Source: DAIDJD01 sp035485275 (GTDB lineage Bacteria; Oederibacteriota; JAJYGY01; DAIDJD01). Taken from it: a DNA stretch of 64,000 nt. The notes below the pieces were generated by a model, which saw only the letters and a program-made list of their open reading frames with translations, did not search any database and was not told the DNA's origin. Where the stretch lies: positions 62,001 through 126,000 of the forward strand of contig DATHOE010000019.1 in assembly GCA_035485275.1 (NCBI GenBank), written 5' to 3'. This document shows positions 25,141 to 34,507 of this stretch, piece after piece. The translations under genes and the position numbers were made by a program. Positions within the stretch are counted from its first letter, which is position 1, and the number at the start of each line of letters is the position of its first letter.

Positions 25141-26442
25141 ATGGAAGCCTGCCCCCTCTACCTCACCAAGAATTTCAAGAACCCGGCGGCCCTGACCTTC
25201 GACGGTTACGTGGCCTCGGGCGGCTATGTCGCCTTGAAGAAGGCGCTGTCCATGCAGCCCCAGGAGATCATCGACCTGGTCAAGGCCGGCAACCTGCGCG
25301 GACGCGGCGGGGCCGGTTTCCCTGCCGGAGTGAAGTGGGGCTTCCTGGGCAAGACCGAGGGGCCCAAGTACCTCTGCGTCAACGCCGACGAGGGCGAGCC
25401 GGGCACGGTCAAGGACGGCCCCCTGATGGAGTTCGACCCCCATCAGATGATCGAGGGCATCGCCATCGCCTGCTTCGCGCTGGGCATCAAGTGGTGCTAC
25501 ATCTACATCCGCGGGGAATTCTACAAGGCCCACCGCATCGTGCAGAAGGCCGTGGACGAGGCCTACGCCAAGGGCGTGCTCGGCCCCAAGGTGATGGGCT
25601 CGGGCTTCCAGCTCGACGTGGCCCTGCACCCCGGCGGCGGCGCCTACATCTGCGGCGAGGAGACCGGCCTGCTCTCGAGCCTGGAGGGCAAGAAGGGCTT
25701 CCCCAAGCTGAAGCCGCCTTTCCCGGCCCTGAAGGGCCTCTACGGCGCCCCCACCATCGTCAACAACGTCGAGACCCTGGCCTGCGTGCCCCACATCATC
25801 AACCTGGGCGCGGAGGCCTGGAACGCGCTGGGCACGGAGAAGAACGGCGGGACCAAGATGTACAACGTCTGCGGCCACGTCATGAAGCCCGGCTACTACG
25901 AGACGCGCCACAGCATCACCCTGCGCGAGCTCATCTACGACGTCTGCGGCGGCATGAAGCCCGGCCGCACCCTCAAGGGCGTGGTCCCGGGCGGCTCCTC
26001 CAGCCCCATCCTGCTGCCCTCCGAGATCGACGTGCGGATGGACTTCGACAGCCTGGGCAAGGCCGGCACCATGCTGGGCTCCGCCGCCGTCATCGTCATG
26101 GACGACCGCACCAGCATCGTGCGGGCCCTGGACAACCTGCTGCACTTCTACAGCCACGAGTCCTGCGGGCAGTGCACGCCCTGCCGCGAGGGCACGCACT
26201 GGCTCTACCTGATCAGCCAGCGCATCGTCAACGGCGAGGGCAAGGCCGGCGACGTGGACCGCATGCTGGACATCTGCAACAACATGGTCGGCAACACCAT
26301 CTGCGTGCTGGCCGACGCGGCGGCCCTGCCGACCCAGAGCTACATCAAGAAGTACCGGGCCGAATTCGACGCCTATGTCCTCGACGGCGGGCGCGTCGGC
26401 CTGCTCGGAAACCGCGAAGAGAAGGCGGCCGCCCATGCCTAA
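25141..26442 (+). CDS. nuoF: NADH-quinone oxidoreductase subunit F
   Basis: 433 aa. The 51-kDa subunit binds NADH, FMN and cluster N3. The glycine-rich GRGGAGFPAGVKW, NADEGEPGT and GGGAYICGEET motifs mark the nucleotide and flavin sites. ESCGQCTPCREGTHW supplies N3 cysteines, with a further Cys near ICVLAD. It starts 4 bases after nuoE. The last 8 bases overlap nuoG. Confidence 0.98.
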   Translation: MEACPLYLTKNFKNPAALTFDGYVASGGYVALKKALSMQPQEIIDLVKAGNLRGRGGAGFPAGVKWGFLGKTEGPKYLCVNADEGEPGTVKDGPLMEFDPHQMIEGIAIACFALGIKWCYIYIRGEFYKAHRIVQKAVDEAYAKGVLGPKVMGSGFQLDVALHPGGGAYICGEETGLLSSLEGKKGFPKLKPPFPALKGLYGAPTIVNNVETLACVPHIINLGAEAWNALGTEKNGGTKMYNVCGHVMKPGYYETRHSITLRELIYDVCGGMKPGRTLKGVVPGGSSSPILLPSEIDVRMDFDSLGKAGTMLGSAAVIVMDDRTSIVRALDNLLHFYSHESCGQCTPCREGTHWLYLISQRIVNGEGKAGDVDRMLDICNNMVGNTICVLADAAALPTQSYIKKYRAEFDAYVLDGGRVGLLGNREEKAAAHA

Positions 26443-28030
26443 GCTGACGATCGACGGCAAGGAAATCGAGGTCCCCGCGGGGACCAACCTGATCGAGGCC
26501 GCCAAGACCATGGGCGCCGAGATCCCGCACTTCTGCTACCACCCGGGCCTGAGCGTCGCCGGCAACTGCCGCATGTGCCTGGTGGAGATCGAGAAGGCCC
26601 CCAAGCTGCAGATCGCCTGCAACACGCCGGTGGCGGAGGGCATGGTCGTCATCACCACCAGCGAGAAGGTCAAGAAGGCGCGGGCCGGGGTGATGGAGTT
26701 CCTCCTGCTCAACCACCCCATCGACTGCCCCATCTGCGACTGCGCGGGCGAGTGCTACCTGCAGGACTACTACATGGACCACGACCTCAAGGCCTCGCGC
26801 CTCGAGGAAGGGAAGACCAAAAAGCAGAAGGCCCAGCCCATCGGCGAGCACGTGATGCTCGACAAGGAGCGCTGCGTGCTGTGCTCCCGCTGCGTGCGCT
26901 TCACCGACGAGGTCAGCAAGACCTTCGAGCTGGGCATCTTCGGGCGCGGCAGCACCGAGGAGATCGGGCTGGCGCCGGGCAAGGTCCTGGACAACGCCTA
27001 CAGCGGCTGCGTGGTGGACCTGTGCCCCGTGGGCGCCCTGACCGACCGCGACTTCCGCTTCAAGAGCCGGCCCTGGTTCCTCAAGGAGACTGAGACCGTC
27101 TGCACGGGCTGCTCCATGGGCTGCAACGTGGTGCTGGACACGAACACCAACCCCTACAACAAGGTGGGCGAGGCCCGCGCCTACCGGCTCTTCCCGCGCG
27201 AGAACAAGGCCGTCAACGGCTACTGGATGTGCGACGAGGGCCGCTACAGCCACAAGGCCATCGACCAGGGCCGCGCGCAGTCCGCGGCCCTCGAGGGCCG
27301 CACGGTCCCCCTGGAGAGCGCCCTGCACCGCCTGGCCGGGATCGCCGCCCCCCTGGTCAAGGCCGCGCCCGCCCGCGCCGCCTTCCTGCTCTCCCCCCAG
27401 CTGACCAACGAGGCCCTCTTCGCCTTCAAGCGCCTGGCCGCCTCCCTGGGCGTGGCCCAGGTGGAAGTCGGCGACGACCTCAAAGCCGTGGGCAAGGCTG
27501 ACGGATACCTCATCCAGGCCGACAAGAACCCCAACAGCCGCGGCGCGCAGGACCTGGGCCTCGCGCCGCGCGCCGGCGTGCTGGGCGGCTCGGCCCTGCT
27601 GGCCTCGGCCGAAGCCGGGAATTTCGACGTCCTGGTGGTGGTGGGCCATGTCCTGCAGCCGCAGCGCCTGAAGGCCCTGGGAGCCAAGGTGAAGGCCCTG
27701 GTGGGCCTGCAGAGCCACGCGCACGAGGGCTCCGAAGCCTACGGCGTTCTGCTGCCCATGGCCGTGGCCGCCGAGCAGGACGGCAGCTTCACCAACCACC
27801 AGGGGCGCGTGCAGCGCAACCGCAAGGCCCTGGAGCCCCTGGGCGAGAGCCAGCCCGGCTACGCGCTGGCCCAGGCCCTGGGCCATGCCCTGGGCTCGCC
27901 CCAGGCGAAGGACACGCCTGCGGACCTGTTCCTCGGCTGGGCCAAGTCCCTGCCCCAGTCCGCCCATCTGACCCTGGAAACGCTGGGAACCCAAGGCGCG
28001 GCCTCCGCCGCGTCCGCGGTCCCGGCCTGA
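26435..28030 (+). CDS. nuoG: NADH-quinone oxidoreductase subunit G (short form)
   Basis: 531 aa; typical NuoG is about 680-900. The N-terminal [2Fe-2S] domain (HFCYHPGLSVAGNCRMC), the DCPICDCAGEC region and the two-cluster ferredoxin segment (CVLCSRCVRF; GCVVDLCPVGAL) are intact. CTGCSMGC and a later Cys in WMCDEGR match the extra [4Fe-4S] site at the head of the molybdopterin-like domain. Beyond residue ~290 only a reduced, Ala-rich remnant of that domain remains. I chose ATG 26435, overlapping nuoF, because homology starts at MPKLTIDGKEIEVPAG. There is no frameshift sign; nuoH follows after 11 bases. Confidence 0.94.
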   Translation: MPKLTIDGKEIEVPAGTNLIEAAKTMGAEIPHFCYHPGLSVAGNCRMCLVEIEKAPKLQIACNTPVAEGMVVITTSEKVKKARAGVMEFLLLNHPIDCPICDCAGECYLQDYYMDHDLKASRLEEGKTKKQKAQPIGEHVMLDKERCVLCSRCVRFTDEVSKTFELGIFGRGSTEEIGLAPGKVLDNAYSGCVVDLCPVGALTDRDFRFKSRPWFLKETETVCTGCSMGCNVVLDTNTNPYNKVGEARAYRLFPRENKAVNGYWMCDEGRYSHKAIDQGRAQSAALEGRTVPLESALHRLAGIAAPLVKAAPARAAFLLSPQLTNEALFAFKRLAASLGVAQVEVGDDLKAVGKADGYLIQADKNPNSRGAQDLGLAPRAGVLGGSALLASAEAGNFDVLVVVGHVLQPQRLKALGAKVKALVGLQSHAHEGSEAYGVLLPMAVAAEQDGSFTNHQGRVQRNRKALEPLGESQPGYALAQALGHALGSPQAKDTPADLFLGWAKSLPQSAHLTLETLGTQGAASAASAVPA

Positions 28031-28041
28031 GCAGAAGAGAC

Positions 28042-29217
28042 ATGCCCGACCTGGATTCCTCCCTGGCCTTTTTGACGGCCCATCCATTCCTGATACAGCT
28101 GGCCGCGGCCCTGGTCAAAACCATCTTCATGATGACGGTGGTCATGCTCATCGGCGGCCTGATCCTGAGCTGGGTCGAGCGCAAGCAGTCCGCCATCATG
28201 CAGGACCGCATCGGCGCCAACCGCGCCTCGATCCTGGGCGTGCGGGCCATGGGCCTGATCCACAACCTGGCCGACGCGGCCAAGGGCGTGCTGAAGGAGG
28301 ATTTCATCCCCCCCCAGGCCAACCCCTTCCTCCACACCCTGGCGCCCTTCCTGGCCGTCTGCACCGCGGTGGTGGCCTTCTCGGTCCTGCCCTTCGGCGG
28401 CGACGTCAGCATCCTGGGACAGCACATCCCCCTGACCATCGCGCCCCTGCCCGTGGGCATCCTGTTCGTCTGGGCCATGATGGGCATGGGCGTCTACGGC
28501 GTCATCCTGGCCGGCTACGTCAGCAACAACAAGTACTCCATGCTGGGCTGCCTGCGCGCCAGCGCCCAGGTCATCAGCTACGAGGTGGCCACCGGCCTGA
28601 CCATCCTGGGCGCGCTGGTCTTCTACCACAGCGTCGACCTGCGTGACATGGTGCAATGGCAGATGGTCCACAGCCTCAACCAGGTGCCGGGCTTAAGCTG
28701 GATGCCGGCCTGGGTCCCGGCCTGGGGTGTCTTCCTCCAGCCGGTGGGCTTCATCCTCTTCTTCACGGCCACCATCGTGGAGATGAAGCGCATACCCTTC
28801 GACCTTCCCGAGGGCGAGAGCGAGATCATCGGCTACAGCATCGAGTACTCGGGCATGAAGTTCATGATCTTCATGATGAGCGAGTTCGTGGAGAGCCTGC
28901 TCTTCGCCTGGGTCGTGGTCCTGATCTTCTTCGGCGGCTGGCACGTGCCCGGCCTGAGCCTGCCCGACCAGATGGGCATGCCCGCCACCCTTGGCATCCT
29001 GGGCGTCCACTCCCTGCCCTATGCCGCCGGCGTGGCCCTGGAGACGGCGGCCATGGCCCTCAAGATCATCTTTTTCCTGTGGCTCCAGATGCTGGTGCGC
29101 TGGTCCCTGCCCCGCTTCCGCTATGACCAGATCATGCACCTCGGCTGGAAGATCATGCTGCCCCTGGCCCTCGTGAACCTGGTCGTCACGGCGGGCCTGT
29201 GCGTGCTTCTAAAGTAG
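28042..29217 (+). CDS. nuoH: NADH-quinone oxidoreductase subunit H
   Basis: 391 aa, about eight or nine transmembrane helices. It joins the peripheral arm to the membrane arm and contributes to the quinone chamber. Signatures include WVERKQSAIMQDRIGANRA, EDFIPPQANPF, and IPFDLPEGESEIIGYSIEYS in the quinone-site loop. The GYVSNNKYSMLGCLRASAQ segment is conserved. The gene is slightly longer than the ~330 aa average because of an insertion around residues 195-235. It is preceded by AGAAGAGAC. Confidence 0.97.
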   Translation: MPDLDSSLAFLTAHPFLIQLAAALVKTIFMMTVVMLIGGLILSWVERKQSAIMQDRIGANRASILGVRAMGLIHNLADAAKGVLKEDFIPPQANPFLHTLAPFLAVCTAVVAFSVLPFGGDVSILGQHIPLTIAPLPVGILFVWAMMGMGVYGVILAGYVSNNKYSMLGCLRASAQVISYEVATGLTILGALVFYHSVDLRDMVQWQMVHSLNQVPGLSWMPAWVPAWGVFLQPVGFILFFTATIVEMKRIPFDLPEGESEIIGYSIEYSGMKFMIFMMSEFVESLLFAWVVVLIFFGGWHVPGLSLPDQMGMPATLGILGVHSLPYAAGVALETAAMALKIIFFLWLQMLVRWSLPRFRYDQIMHLGWKIMLPLALVNLVVTAGLCVLLK

Positions 29218-29225
29218 GGGGAGCG

Positions 29226-29771
29226 ATGGCCAAAGCCAAGATGACCTTCGTCGAGAGGCTCTACCTGCCCGAGATCGCCAAGGGGCTGGCCCTGACCTCG
29301 CGCCATTTCTTCCGCAACATGTGGTTCCACACCCTGGCCTCCCTGAAGCTGGGGCGCCGCAGCAAGGCCATGGTGACGATCTCCTACCCCGAGGTCCGCC
29401 GCCCCTATCCCCTGGTCGCCCGCTCGCGCCACCGCCTGACCAAGCGCGAGGACGGCAGCCCGAAGTGCGTGGCCTGCATGATGTGCGCCACGGCCTGCCC
29501 GGCCGACTGCATCTTCATCGAGGCCGAGGAGCACCCGGATCCGGCCATCGAGAAGCGCCCCAAGCACTTCGACATCGACATGAGCAAGTGCGTCTACTGC
29601 GGCTTCTGCGTGGAGGCCTGCCCCGAGGACGCCATCCGCATGGACACCGGCGAGTTCGAGCTGGCCTACTTCGACCGCAAGGGCCTCATCTACGACAAGG
29701 ACTTCCTGCTGAACGACGACCCCTACGCGGTGCCGCCCTTCGCCGAACCCCTGCGTTCCGTGAGGCCCTGA
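29226..29771 (+). CDS. nuoI: NADH-quinone oxidoreductase subunit I
   Basis: 181 aa. The 8Fe ferredoxin subunit carries clusters N6a and N6b. Two CxxCxxCxxxCP motifs are visible: CVACMMCATACPADC and CVYCGFCVEACPED. The start ATG 29226 has a very strong GGGGGAG. An upstream in-frame ATG (29199) lies inside nuoH and is less likely. It is followed directly by nuoA, which is out of its usual place. Confidence 0.97.
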   Translation: MAKAKMTFVERLYLPEIAKGLALTSRHFFRNMWFHTLASLKLGRRSKAMVTISYPEVRRPYPLVARSRHRLTKREDGSPKCVACMMCATACPADCIFIEAEEHPDPAIEKRPKHFDIDMSKCVYCGFCVEACPEDAIRMDTGEFELAYFDRKGLIYDKDFLLNDDPYAVPPFAEPLRSVRP

Positions 29772-29775
29772 CGCC

Positions 29776-30132
29776 GTGGAAACCGTGATGGGACTCCTCA
29801 TCTTCACGGCGGCCGTGGTCGCCAACTTCGCCGGCATGATCGGCGCCTCGGCCGTGCTGGGGCCGAAACGGCGCAACGCCGTCAAGGACGAGCCCTTCGA
29901 GTGCGGCTCCCTGCCTGTGGGGCCGAACCGCACGCGCTTCCACATCCGCTTCTATCTCACGGCCATCCTCTTCCTGATCTTCGACATCGAGGTCGTCTTC
30001 CTGTACCCCTTCATCACCATCTTCCGCAACGAGCTGGGCCTCTACGGCCTCGAGGTGATGGGGATATTCCTTTTGGTGCTCATTTTCGGGCTGGCCTATG
30101 AGTGGCGGCGGGGGGGCATGGAATGGGACTGA
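29776..30132 (+). CDS. nuoA: NADH-quinone oxidoreductase subunit A (displaced)
   Basis: 118 aa, three transmembrane helices. The family marks are present: KDEPFECGSLP with the conserved Cys on the quinone-site loop, RFHIRFYLTAILFLIFDIEVVFLYP split across helix 2, and EWRRGGMEWD at the end. In almost all operons nuoA comes first, before nuoB; here it lies between nuoI and nuoJ, among the membrane-arm genes. A GTG start at 29776 is used (GAGG ten bases upstream); ATG 29788 is an alternative. It overlaps nuoJ by 10 bases. Confidence 0.95.
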   Translation: METVMGLLIFTAAVVANFAGMIGASAVLGPKRRNAVKDEPFECGSLPVGPNRTRFHIRFYLTAILFLIFDIEVVFLYPFITIFRNELGLYGLEVMGIFLLVLIFGLAYEWRRGGMEWD

Positions 30133-30653
30133 ACGACATCCTCTTCGCCATCTTCTCCTTCGGCGCCCTTTCCAGCGCCATCGCCGTGGTCCTGACGCGC
30201 AACACCGTCCACGCCGCCCTGCACTTCGTGGGCCATCTGCTCTGCCTGGCGGTGCTGTATTGCCTGCTCAACGCGCCCCTGCTGGGCGTCCTGCAGGTCA
30301 TGGTCTACGCCGGCGCGGTCATGGTGCTCTTCGTCTTCGCGGTCATGATCCTCGACATGGGCGAGCAGGAGCACGCCCCCCTGTTCAACAGCGCCGGACA
30401 GGCCTTGGGGGCCGGCATCCTGGGCGCCCTGCTCTTAGGCCTGCTGGCCTGGGGCCTGGGGCGCGGCGGCCTGGACCAGGCCCTGGCTCCGGCCGGAGCC
30501 GCGTCGCTCCCGGGCGTGGAGACCGACAACATCGCCCAAGTGGCGCGGTCCCTGTTCCGCGAGGGGGCCCTGACCTTTGAAGCCGTCGGCATCCTGCTGT
30601 TGACGGCCGTGGTGGCCGTCATGGTGATGGCCAAACGCAAGCTGGAGAGCTGA
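30123..30653 (+). CDS. nuoJ: NADH-quinone oxidoreductase subunit J
   Basis: 176 aa with about five transmembrane helices. This antiporter-linking membrane subunit has the conserved NTVHAALHFVGHLLCLAVLY and VMVYAGAVMVLFVFAVMILD regions, including the pi-bulge helix. The ATG at 30123 is preceded by a run of G acting as Shine-Dalgarno. It overlaps the end of nuoA, so the two are coupled even though this nuoA position is unusual. Confidence 0.95.
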   Translation: MGLNDILFAIFSFGALSSAIAVVLTRNTVHAALHFVGHLLCLAVLYCLLNAPLLGVLQVMVYAGAVMVLFVFAVMILDMGEQEHAPLFNSAGQALGAGILGALLLGLLAWGLGRGGLDQALAPAGAASLPGVETDNIAQVARSLFREGALTFEAVGILLLTAVVAVMVMAKRKLES

Positions 30654-30654
30654 C

Positions 30655-30957
30655 ATGTTCGGTGTCGGATTCGTCCTGGCCCTGGCCTTGGCCATCTTCA
30701 GCATCGGCGCCTTCGGCGTGCTCACGCGCCGCGACCCGCTGGTGATGTTCATCTCCATAGAGATGATGTTCAACGCCGCCAACCTGGCGCTGGTGGACCT
30801 GTCCAACTACCTGAAGCTGGTGCAGGGGCACGCGCTGGTCTTCTTCGTGATCGCCGTCGCCGCCGCCGAAGTCGCGGTGGGCCTGGGCATCATCATCGCC
30901 ATCTTCCGCACCGAAAAGGACGTCAACGTGGACCACCTGTCTGAATTGAAAGGATGA
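30655..30957 (+). CDS. nuoK: NADH-quinone oxidoreductase subunit K
   Basis: 100 aa, three transmembrane helices, exactly the usual size (MrpC-like). It has IEMMFNAANLALVDLS with the conserved glutamate of helix 2, a second conserved glutamate in AAEVAVGLGIIIAIFR, and ends soon after. These glutamates are part of the proton path. It starts 1 base after nuoJ and its stop overlaps the nuoL start. Confidence 0.96.
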   Translation: MFGVGFVLALALAIFSIGAFGVLTRRDPLVMFISIEMMFNAANLALVDLSNYLKLVQGHALVFFVIAVAAAEVAVGLGIIIAIFRTEKDVNVDHLSELKG

Positions 30958-32894
30958 GCGGCGGCATGAGCCCCCTTTACGTCGTCCTCTTCCTGCCCCT
31001 GATCGGCGCCGTCATCAACCGCCTCTTCGGCGCGCGCCTGGGCAAGCGCGCCTCGGCGGGCCTGGCCTGCGCCGCGGTCCTGACCGCCTTCGCCTTCGCG
31101 GTGTCGGCCTTCCTGGGGCTGAGCGCCCTGGCCCCGGCCGCCCGCAGCGTGGTGACGCCGGTCTACGGCTTCCTGACCGTGGGCAGCTTCAAGATCGGCT
31201 TCGACCTCCTGCTCGACCCCCTGAGCGCCGTGATGATCTGCGTGGTCACGGGGATCGGCTCCCTGATCCACATCTATTCCGTGGCCTACATGGAGGAAGA
31301 GGACGACGCGGAGTACGCCCGCTTCTTCGCCTACATCAACTTCTTCGTGTTCAGCATGCTGACCCTGGTGCTGGCGGCCAACTTCATGGTCATCTTCACC
31401 GGCTGGGAGCTGGTGGGCGTGAGCAGCTACCTCCTCATCGGCTACTACCGCGGCAAGACCAGCGCGGCGGACGCGGGCAAGAAGGCCTTCATCGTCAACC
31501 GCGTGGGCGACCTGGGCTTCCTGCTGGGCATCTTCATCATCATGGGCGTCTTCGGCAGCCTGGATTTCGGCGTGGTCCTGCCCCACGCCGCCCTGCTGGG
31601 CGCCGGAAGCGGCCTGGCCACGGCCACGGCCCTGCTGCTGTTCATGGGCGCCATGGGCAAGAGCGCCCAGGGGCCCCTCTACGTCTGGCTGCCCGACGCC
31701 ATGGAGGGCCCCACCCCGGTGTCGGCCCTCATCCACGCGGCCACCATGGTCACGGCCGGCGTTTTCCTGGTCGCGCGCTGCCACGCCATCTTCGAGCTGA
31801 GCCCCACCGCGATGGGCGTGGTGGCGTGGATCGGCGGGCTGACGGCTCTCTACGCGGCCACCATCGCCATGGTCCAGGCCGACATCAAGCGCGTGCTGGC
31901 CTACTCAACGGTCAGCCAGCTGGGCTACATGGTCATGGGCGTGGGCCTGGGCGCCTACACGGCCGGCTTCTTCCACCTCCTGACGCACGCCTTCTTCAAG
32001 GCCCTCCTCTTCCTGGGGGCCGGCAGCGTGATGCACGCCCTGCACGGCGAGCTGGACATGCACAAGATGGGCGGCCTGAGGAAGAAGATGCCCATCACGC
32101 ACATCACCTTCGTCATCGGCGCCTGCTGCCTCGCGGGCGTGCCCCTGACCAGCGGCTTCTTCAGCAAGGACGAGATCCTCTACATGGCCATCGCCGGCCC
32201 CCACGCCAGCCTATGCCTCTGGGTCGTCGGCTACCTGGGCGCCTGCTGCACTGCCTTCTACTCGGGCCGCCTGGTCTTCCAGATCTTCTACGGCAAGCCC
32301 CGCGACCACCACGCCTATGACCACGCCCACGAGAGCGCCTGGCCCATGGCCCTGCCCCTGGTGGTCCTGGCCGTCGGCTCCCTGGCCGTGGGCCTGCTGG
32401 GCCTGCCCAAGTTCGCCAGCTCCTGGCAGCCCTTCTCCGACTGGCTGGCCCCCGTGTTCGCGGACGTGAAGACCGCGCCCGAGGCGGACGGCGGCTCGCT
32501 GGTGTACTGGCTGATGCTGCTCTACACGGCCACCGTGGCCTTCCTGGGCTGGCTGAGCTACCAATGGTTCGCCAAGGAGAACCCCAAGCCCACGGCCCTC
32601 GCCGCGCGCTGGAACGGCCTCTACCGTCTGCTGTGGAACAAATACTACGTCGACGAGTTCTACCAGCTCGTGTTCGTGCGGGCCTTCCTGGGCTATTCGC
32701 GCTGGCTGTGGCGCTGGGTGGACCAGGGGATCATCGACGGCGCGGTGAACGCGGTCGGGGGCTTCGCCCAGCACCTGGGGGCGCTCCTGCGTGAGCGCGT
32801 GCAGAACGGCCAGACCCGCCAGTATGCCGCCTTCCTGATGGCCGGCGTCTGCCTCCTGCTGGGCCTGGTGTTCATCTACGGCGGGGGACGCTGA
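30954..32894 (+). CDS. nuoL: NADH-quinone oxidoreductase subunit L
   Basis: 646 aa, antiporter-like proton-pumping subunit with ~16 helices and the long C-terminal lateral helix. Motifs: FTGWELVGVSSYLLIGYY (glutamate of helix 5), HAATMVTAGVFLVARC, DIKRVLAYSTVSQLGYM and LTHAFFKALLFLGAGSVMH. Start choice is ambiguous between ATG 30954 (overlaps the nuoK stop) and ATG 30966; the first is reported. nuoM follows with a 1-base overlap. Confidence 0.96.
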   Translation: MSGGMSPLYVVLFLPLIGAVINRLFGARLGKRASAGLACAAVLTAFAFAVSAFLGLSALAPAARSVVTPVYGFLTVGSFKIGFDLLLDPLSAVMICVVTGIGSLIHIYSVAYMEEEDDAEYARFFAYINFFVFSMLTLVLAANFMVIFTGWELVGVSSYLLIGYYRGKTSAADAGKKAFIVNRVGDLGFLLGIFIIMGVFGSLDFGVVLPHAALLGAGSGLATATALLLFMGAMGKSAQGPLYVWLPDAMEGPTPVSALIHAATMVTAGVFLVARCHAIFELSPTAMGVVAWIGGLTALYAATIAMVQADIKRVLAYSTVSQLGYMVMGVGLGAYTAGFFHLLTHAFFKALLFLGAGSVMHALHGELDMHKMGGLRKKMPITHITFVIGACCLAGVPLTSGFFSKDEILYMAIAGPHASLCLWVVGYLGACCTAFYSGRLVFQIFYGKPRDHHAYDHAHESAWPMALPLVVLAVGSLAVGLLGLPKFASSWQPFSDWLAPVFADVKTAPEADGGSLVYWLMLLYTATVAFLGWLSYQWFAKENPKPTALAARWNGLYRLLWNKYYVDEFYQLVFVRAFLGYSRWLWRWVDQGIIDGAVNAVGGFAQHLGALLRERVQNGQTRQYAAFLMAGVCLLLGLVFIYGGGR

Positions 32895-34507
32895 TGCTGT
32901 CGCTGATCATCGGCTCCTCGCTGCTCTCCGCCCTGGTCGTGGCCTTCGGGCCCTGGGGCAGCCCGGGCGCCGTGCGCCGCGTGTCGCTGGGCTTGAGCCT
33001 GGTCCAGATCGGGATCGTGGTTTGGGTGCTGTCGCAGATGGATTCCTCGGCCGGTTTCCAGATGCAGGAACAGGTCGCCTGGATCCCGGCCCTGGGCTCC
33101 AGCTACCACCTCGGCATCGACGGCATCAGCCGCTGGCTGGTGGCCCTCAACGCCCTGCTCCTGCCCATATCCATCCTGGCCTCCTGGAACGCGGTGCAGA
33201 AGAACGTACGGGCCTTCCACGCCCTGCTGCTGGCCCTCCAGGCCATGGTCTACGGCGTCTTCCTGTCCCTCGACGTCTTCCTCTTCTACCTCTTCTGGGA
33301 AGCCTCGCTCCTGCCCATGTACTTCCTCATCGGCGTTTGGGGCGGCGAGCGGCGCCTCTACGCCACGATCAAGTTCGTGCTCTACACCCTGTCGGGCTCC
33401 CTGCTGATGCTGCTGGCCATGATCTGGATGGCCTTCCTGGCCCGCAAGCAGCTCGGCCACCTGAGCTTCGACTTGGTGGACTGGAAGAGCCTGGCCATCG
33501 GCGTGGACGTGCAGCGCTGGCTCTTCCTGGCCTTCTTCCTGGCCTTCGCCATCAAGGTGCCGCTCTTTCCGTTCCACACCTGGCTGCCGGACGCCCACGT
33601 CGAGGCTCCCACGGCGGGCTCCATCCTCCTGGCCGGCGTCCTGCTCAAGCTGGGGACCTACGGGCTGATGCGCTTCAACATCAACCTCTTCCCCGAGGCC
33701 GCCCTGCTGTTCCAGAGGCCGGTGCTGCTGCTGTGCCTGATCGGCACGATCTACGGCGCAGTCATGGTGCTGGTGCAGACGGACTTCAAGAAGATGGTGG
33801 CCTACAGCTCCGTGTCCCACATGGGCCTGTGCGTGCTGGGCCTCTTCAGCTTCACCCTGGCCGGGCAGCAAGGGGCGCTCCTGACCATGCTCAACCACGG
33901 CATCTCCACCGGCGCGCTCTTCCTCGTGGTCGGCATCTTCTATGAGCGCTGCCACACCCGCGACCTCTCGCAATACGGCGGCGCCATCGCCAAGATGCCG
34001 GTGCTGGGCCTGCTCTTCCTGCCGGTCGTCTTCTCCAGCATGGGCGTGCCCGGGACCAACGGCTTCGTGAACGAGTTCCTCTGCCTGCGCGGCGCCTTCC
34101 TGGCGAACCCGCTCCTGGGCGCCGCGGCGGCCCTGACCCTGATCCTGGGCGCGGCGTACATGCTGCGCCTGACGCAGAAGGTCATGTACGGCCCGGTGGC
34201 CTCCCACGCCATGGAGGAGCTGACCGACATCAACGCCAGGGAGCGGACCAGCCTGGGGGTCTTCGTGGCCCTGATCTTCGTGCTGGGCGTCTTCCCCAAC
34301 CTGGTCCTGAGCTCCACGGAAGCCTCGGTGCAGATGGGCCTGGACCGCCTGCTCCAGGGCCAGCCCGCCGCGGCTCCGGCCGTGGCCCCTCCCGTGGTCC
34401 AGGGGTCCCTGCCCTCCGCCCCGCGCGCGAAGCTGGCCGAGACGAAGGGCAAGGGAAGCGAAGTCCTGGCATTTTCGGATCTGAACGGCGCTGAGGTGAA
34501 GCCTTGA
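32894..34507 (+). CDS. nuoM: NADH-quinone oxidoreductase subunit M
   Basis: 537 aa, antiporter-like proton-pumping subunit with ~14 helices. It carries FYLFWEASLLPMYFLIGVWG (key glutamate), KVPLFPFHTWLPDAHVEAPT, and KKMVAYSSVSHMGLCVLG. The C-terminal ~50 residues after the last helix are Pro/Ala-rich and variable, longer than usual. Its stop overlaps the TTG start of nuoN. Confidence 0.96.
   Translation: MLSLIIGSSLLSALVVAFGPWGSPGAVRRVSLGLSLVQIGIVVWVLSQMDSSAGFQMQEQVAWIPALGSSYHLGIDGISRWLVALNALLLPISILASWNAVQKNVRAFHALLLALQAMVYGVFLSLDVFLFYLFWEASLLPMYFLIGVWGGERRLYATIKFVLYTLSGSLLMLLAMIWMAFLARKQLGHLSFDLVDWKSLAIGVDVQRWLFLAFFLAFAIKVPLFPFHTWLPDAHVEAPTAGSILLAGVLLKLGTYGLMRFNINLFPEAALLFQRPVLLLCLIGTIYGAVMVLVQTDFKKMVAYSSVSHMGLCVLGLFSFTLAGQQGALLTMLNHGISTGALFLVVGIFYERCHTRDLSQYGGAIAKMPVLGLLFLPVVFSSMGVPGTNGFVNEFLCLRGAFLANPLLGAAAALTLILGAAYMLRLTQKVMYGPVASHAMEELTDINARERTSLGVFVALIFVLGVFPNLVLSSTEASVQMGLDRLLQGQPAAAPAVAPPVVQGSLPSAPRAKLAETKGKGSEVLAFSDLNGAEVKP

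Noticed and set aside
26435..28030. Frameshifted NuoG
   Set aside because: The frame is open to a clean stop with nuoH following 11 bases later, and I saw no missing domain piece in another frame; a natural short form is more likely.
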